Under the pieces are notes generated by a model. It made no database searches, was not told the origin of the DNA, and worked only from the letters and a program-made list of their open reading frames with translations. From contig JAIVEN010000010.1 in assembly GCA_026686845.1 (NCBI GenBank), forward strand, positions 24,774,001 through 24,838,000: DNA of 64,000 bases. The letters run 5' to 3'. A program made the position numbers and the translations under genes. Source of the stretch: Adenanthera pavonina (lineage: Eukaryota > Streptophyta > Magnoliopsida > Fabales > Fabaceae). Shown in pieces: positions 60,743-64,000 of this stretch; the stretch's first letter is position 1, and each line of letters begins with the position of its first letter.

Positions 60743-63587
60743 TGTAACATCCCTAAAATGTTAGATAACTAAAAATGCATAGGAAATTTGTAAAAATGGG
60801 CAGACACTGTTTTGCATGAAATAGGGCAAAGAGATAATTTTTTCCAATTGGACGAAAAAATGAGAAATCATATTTTTACCCCTAAGAATTTTGGAAATGA
60901 CAATTTTATTCCCAAGCATAAGAATTCACGTGGGAAAGAGAAGTCAAATATTTTGGCAAAAATTACACCTAATGACTCGAAAGTTTTAAAATTTGTTCCG
61001 GGTCAAGGGCATTTTTATAAATATGAAAAATTATAGTCAAAATTAAGCTCTCAATGAGCTAAGACCATTGTAATACAGTATGGAATTCATTCAAATCAAA
61101 ATAATATTTATTAGGTAATTATGATTTAATATTAATGTCTTACCCGATAAATGTCAGTCTAAACTGCAGGAAGAAGCAGTATTTATTCAAGAAAAATGTC
61201 TAGGTCTTATATTTGGACTAATTGGGATAAGTATATTATGGTAATTTTATATCCCAATATAGTTAAAAGAGGTGTTCCAATAATAGTAAAATATACTGCT
61301 AAAGTAGTTTTATTTATCCAGACAGGTTTATGATATATCTGGATAAGTAATTATCTAAAATTTTTGGACCAAAGTACCATTAATTTCATGCTTCATAAGC
61401 TGCATATGATAAAGTAACATTTTTTAATATTTTAAGTCACTTTCTAAGAAAATTCAAGAATATTAGGCGGCAAAATTTTATTGGTTGGAAAATTTTATAA
61501 ATCCTCCCCTTTGGTTCATACCAAAGAAGCAAAGAAAGAGTGGAGAGAGGTCTGAAAAACAGCAAAGAAAGAAGAGAAAAGCATGAAGAATAGGAAGAAG
61601 GAAAAAGAGAAGGAAAAATCAAGAAAACGGTAAGAATTTTCCTTTGAAATTCTATGTAATTTCCCTTCAAGTTTTAGGTAGTTTGAAGTATGTTAGCAAG
61701 GTTTTGTCCTTCTTCTCTTGGTGTTTAATTTTATTCCTTAACATGGATTCATGAAAGGAAGTGTTTCATGCAATAAATTAGAAGAAACCATGAGATAATG
61801 CAAGAAGAACAAGGTTTGGTATGTTTGGAAGTAAGAAAACAGAAATCACTTCTTTGCTCTTCCAATCCTTGTTTTAGTTAGTTTAATATGATGGGAAGGA
61901 GTTGGATTTTCATTGTTTTGATGGCAAAAATGAATTCCCTATGATAAAAAAATCTTCAAGACAAGGGTTGGCTCAAAGATAGAGCTTAAGATAAAGAGTT
62001 TTGGAATTTTAGGATTTCAAGAGTTTTATGAGAGTTTTATGTTATTAGCCATGAAATTAGTGGCTTGAGCATGTGTTTAATAATGTTTAGGGACTTGACG
62101 ATGCTTGGGAAAACTAGCGGAAGCTTTGGTTTAAAGAGGAAAGTCAAGTGTAAGCACCAAAGGTAGCTAGGTTTCATATTCTTGCTTTACGTTCTTTTAT
62201 TAACTTTCTATGATTAAATTGTGTTGCCATATTGAAATTGTGATTTCTTTTATTGGTCTTGGCTGTAAAATGAGGGGTTTTATTTCTTGGGATGTCCATT
62301 TTCTAAGTCGTTATGCTGCCAAATTTTTTATGACCAATGTGGTAATTTATTGTTTAAATATGATTGATGTGATTAAATGTGATCAAATGTGATTTATTTG
62401 ATATGATTGACATAATTACATGAAATGTAACTTGCTACTGAGATTGCCCCCAATTTCATCCCCTCAAGTTTCCCAAATGACTAGGGAAAAGTTATGGCAA
62501 AGGAGTCCAAAAAGCTAAGGAGAATGAAGAAGAGGAAGATGCTTAATGATGTCTTCAAGTTATGATTGTATATTTTGAAATTATGCATAAATCCATGTAT
62601 ATGCTTTTAGATATGTGCCATTATGCTATTATGTCCTTATGAGCATTATGAAATGTTTGGCACGGATTTGAAATATGGAATGAATATGTGAGCTTGTTAT
62701 GGAGTCTACTTTTCCATGTTATATTGCTAGAAGTTCATTTTGATCAATGAAAGTAAAGTTAACATTGTTTTATAGAAACAGGGAAAGTAAGTTAAGTGTT
62801 ATATGCGTTCTAAAAGTAGAGAGAACAAGCTTTCCAATGAGCTAAAGAACATGTAATTTGGACATATGTACGATTTATAGTGTAATTTTAAAGTTCAGGA
62901 TCAAATCTGGACGGTGATATGAAGACTGTGAATTTTACTGAATATATTACTTCTCTTTGAAATGTGATATAAAATGGTATAGAGCTCCAAAAATTCAGTG
63001 GCTACATTTGTGAAAATTTTTATCTTTTCAGGTTAATATACCACTAGTTTGAATTCAATTGGAGCTGTACAATGAGAGATATACAAGTTTTCCTAAGACT
63101 ATTCCAGAAAAAGTGATGTTCTGATCCTTAGTGATTCAAATTGATGTTGTACCCTGTCTAGACTAAATAAATGTATAAGAAAAATATGTAGGTAAGTAGA
63201 CCTATATATCTTTCCAATGGTATATAGAATACATGATTTGGCTCAGTATAGAGTTAGATATGAATTTTTAAAGTTATGGCCAAAATCCTTAAAAATAGAG
63301 AAACGACCATTTGTACAGTGTAAGTTTGAGCAATAAACTATATTAATTGGTCAGGTTAAAGGAAGTTTTCATATTTTTATCTTGAATCACATTGATACGA
63401 TTTTTCTGGATTAAGTTATGATTTTTTAAAATTCATCCAGAAAACTTGAGAACCAAATGAATAGTACCATATTTTTTTAATTTAAATATTTCGGTTCTAT
63501 TATTGGATCAAGCTCTTAATATGAGCTAATTGGCCATTATACATACTATAATATATGGAAAAATATAGATAAAAGTAAGGTGTTACA
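60743..63587 (+). repeat. Family-C LTR (copy C3), 5' LTR of an element leaving the window
   Basis: TGTAACATCCCTAAAATG...AAGGTGTTACA, 2845 bp, aligned along its whole length with C2. It is followed after four bases by TGGTATCAGAGC, so it is a 5' LTR. The left target site would be GTTTG (60738-60742). Its TATAAATCC near 61496 is a possible promoter. ORFs at 60812 and 62210 are LTR sequence. Confidence 0.92.
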
Positions 63588-63591
63588 TTTT

Positions 63592-63603
63592 TGGTATCAG
63601 AGC
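63592..63603 (+). other. Primer-binding site (tRNA-iMet) of the element behind C3
   Basis: Exact TGGTATCAGAGC four bases after the LTR end. Confidence 0.93.
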
Positions 63604-64000
63604 AAAGATCTGGACAAATCTTTGCAACAAGAGAGAAAAGTAATCCTCTTAGTTAGAATTTCCCCTTTGAAGATAAGAAATATTCCTTTTGAGAAACTGG
63701 CCTAAGAATGTTTTAGTGGCATAAGAGATTAGTCTTATGGTTAACTTATAATAGTGGTTGGATTAGTTGAGGATGTTTTACAAACGATGTTTTCCTTAAG
63801 TCGTGAATTCTTTCAGAATGAGAACGTAGTTAGATTTCATCAGTAAAAAGAAGATGTAGGATCACAGAGGATCCTAGTAGGGCTTAGTGATTGCAGTAGA
63901 TCTCATGGTCGTAGTAGACCAATTTTGAGGTTGCAGTATACCTCTAAAGAATATGAGATGATGAGAAAAATTGATGAGCCCTATAGTTCTAATAGTTTTC
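63604..64000 (+). mobile_element. Leader of the gypsy-type element behind C3 (truncated by window)
   Basis: Sequence after the PBS contains no long ORF yet. gag should begin to the right of the window. The superfamily is inferred from the long TGTAACATCC-type LTR and PBS only. Confidence 0.6.

Noticed and set aside
1..64000. CRISPR arrays, bacterial operons, tRNA or rRNA genes
   Set aside because: None seen. The regularly repeated GACGAATTTT words are LTR inverted repeats without the fixed spacer structure of a CRISPR array, and no complete tRNA cloverleaf was recognised.

Overview
The window is a repeat-dominated, AT-rich stretch of a plant nuclear genome, most likely a eudicot. The evidence is Ty1/copia (Tork-like and SIRE-like) and Ty3/gypsy chromovirus retrotransposons with plant-type initiator-tRNA-Met primer sites, a relic of a TIR-type resistance gene, and one small secreted protein of the phylloplanin/Ole e 1-like type. 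There are no bacterial-type operons. Host gene density is very low: one recognisable host gene (itself broken), a fragment of its paralogue and a TIR-domain relic. Nearly all long open frames belong to retroelements.

Layout. 1-1309: end of a SIRE-type LTR (family A). 1696-2073: a foldback/MITE-like element. 2541-6340: AT-rich sequence with a weak small ORF, three diverged copies of a roughly 1.2-1.3 kb unit and remains of a TIR exon. 6343-12391: complete Tork-like copia element on the minus strand (TSD ATTTG, LTRs about 1% different). 14034-15872: solo LTR of gypsy family B (TSD CAGAT). 18156-28462: a phylloplanin-like gene on the plus strand whose coding exon is split by a complete 9.76-kb Tekay/Del-like gypsy chromovirus on the minus strand (18490-28250, TSD TTACC). 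30189-32200: a CACTA-like end and duplicated pieces of the phylloplanin-like locus. 34400-51667: a three-level nest, in which a family-B solo LTR (TSD TTAGA) contains a family-C solo LTR (TSD GTTTT), which contains a complete 12.16-kb SIRE-like element with an env-like third ORF (37320-49480, TSD AGTAT). 52602 to about 57230: inverted family-A LTR split by a second family-C solo LTR (53195-56054, TSD ATTTT). 57995-60031: solo LTR of a further family D (TSD GATAA). 60044 to the end: a family-B LTR interrupted by a family-C LTR (60743-63587) that is followed by a primer-binding site, so it is the 5' LTR of an element running out of the window.

How it fits together. The three complete elements keep LTRs, PBS/PPT signals (the Tork-like PBS is atypical) and nearly all domains, but each has in-frame stops, so none looks autonomous. 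In the gypsy element most stops look like C-to-T changes in CG/CHG contexts, as expected for methylated, silenced DNA. Five solo LTRs with intact target duplications against three complete elements show active LTR-LTR recombination. The most biologically interesting items are the otherwise intact phylloplanin-like reading frame split by the chromovirus, the hairpin-rich LTRs of the SIRE-type elements, the self-complementary leader of the Tork-like element, and the env-like ORF of the SIRE-like element. All identifications come from reading sequence by eye; no database search was possible.
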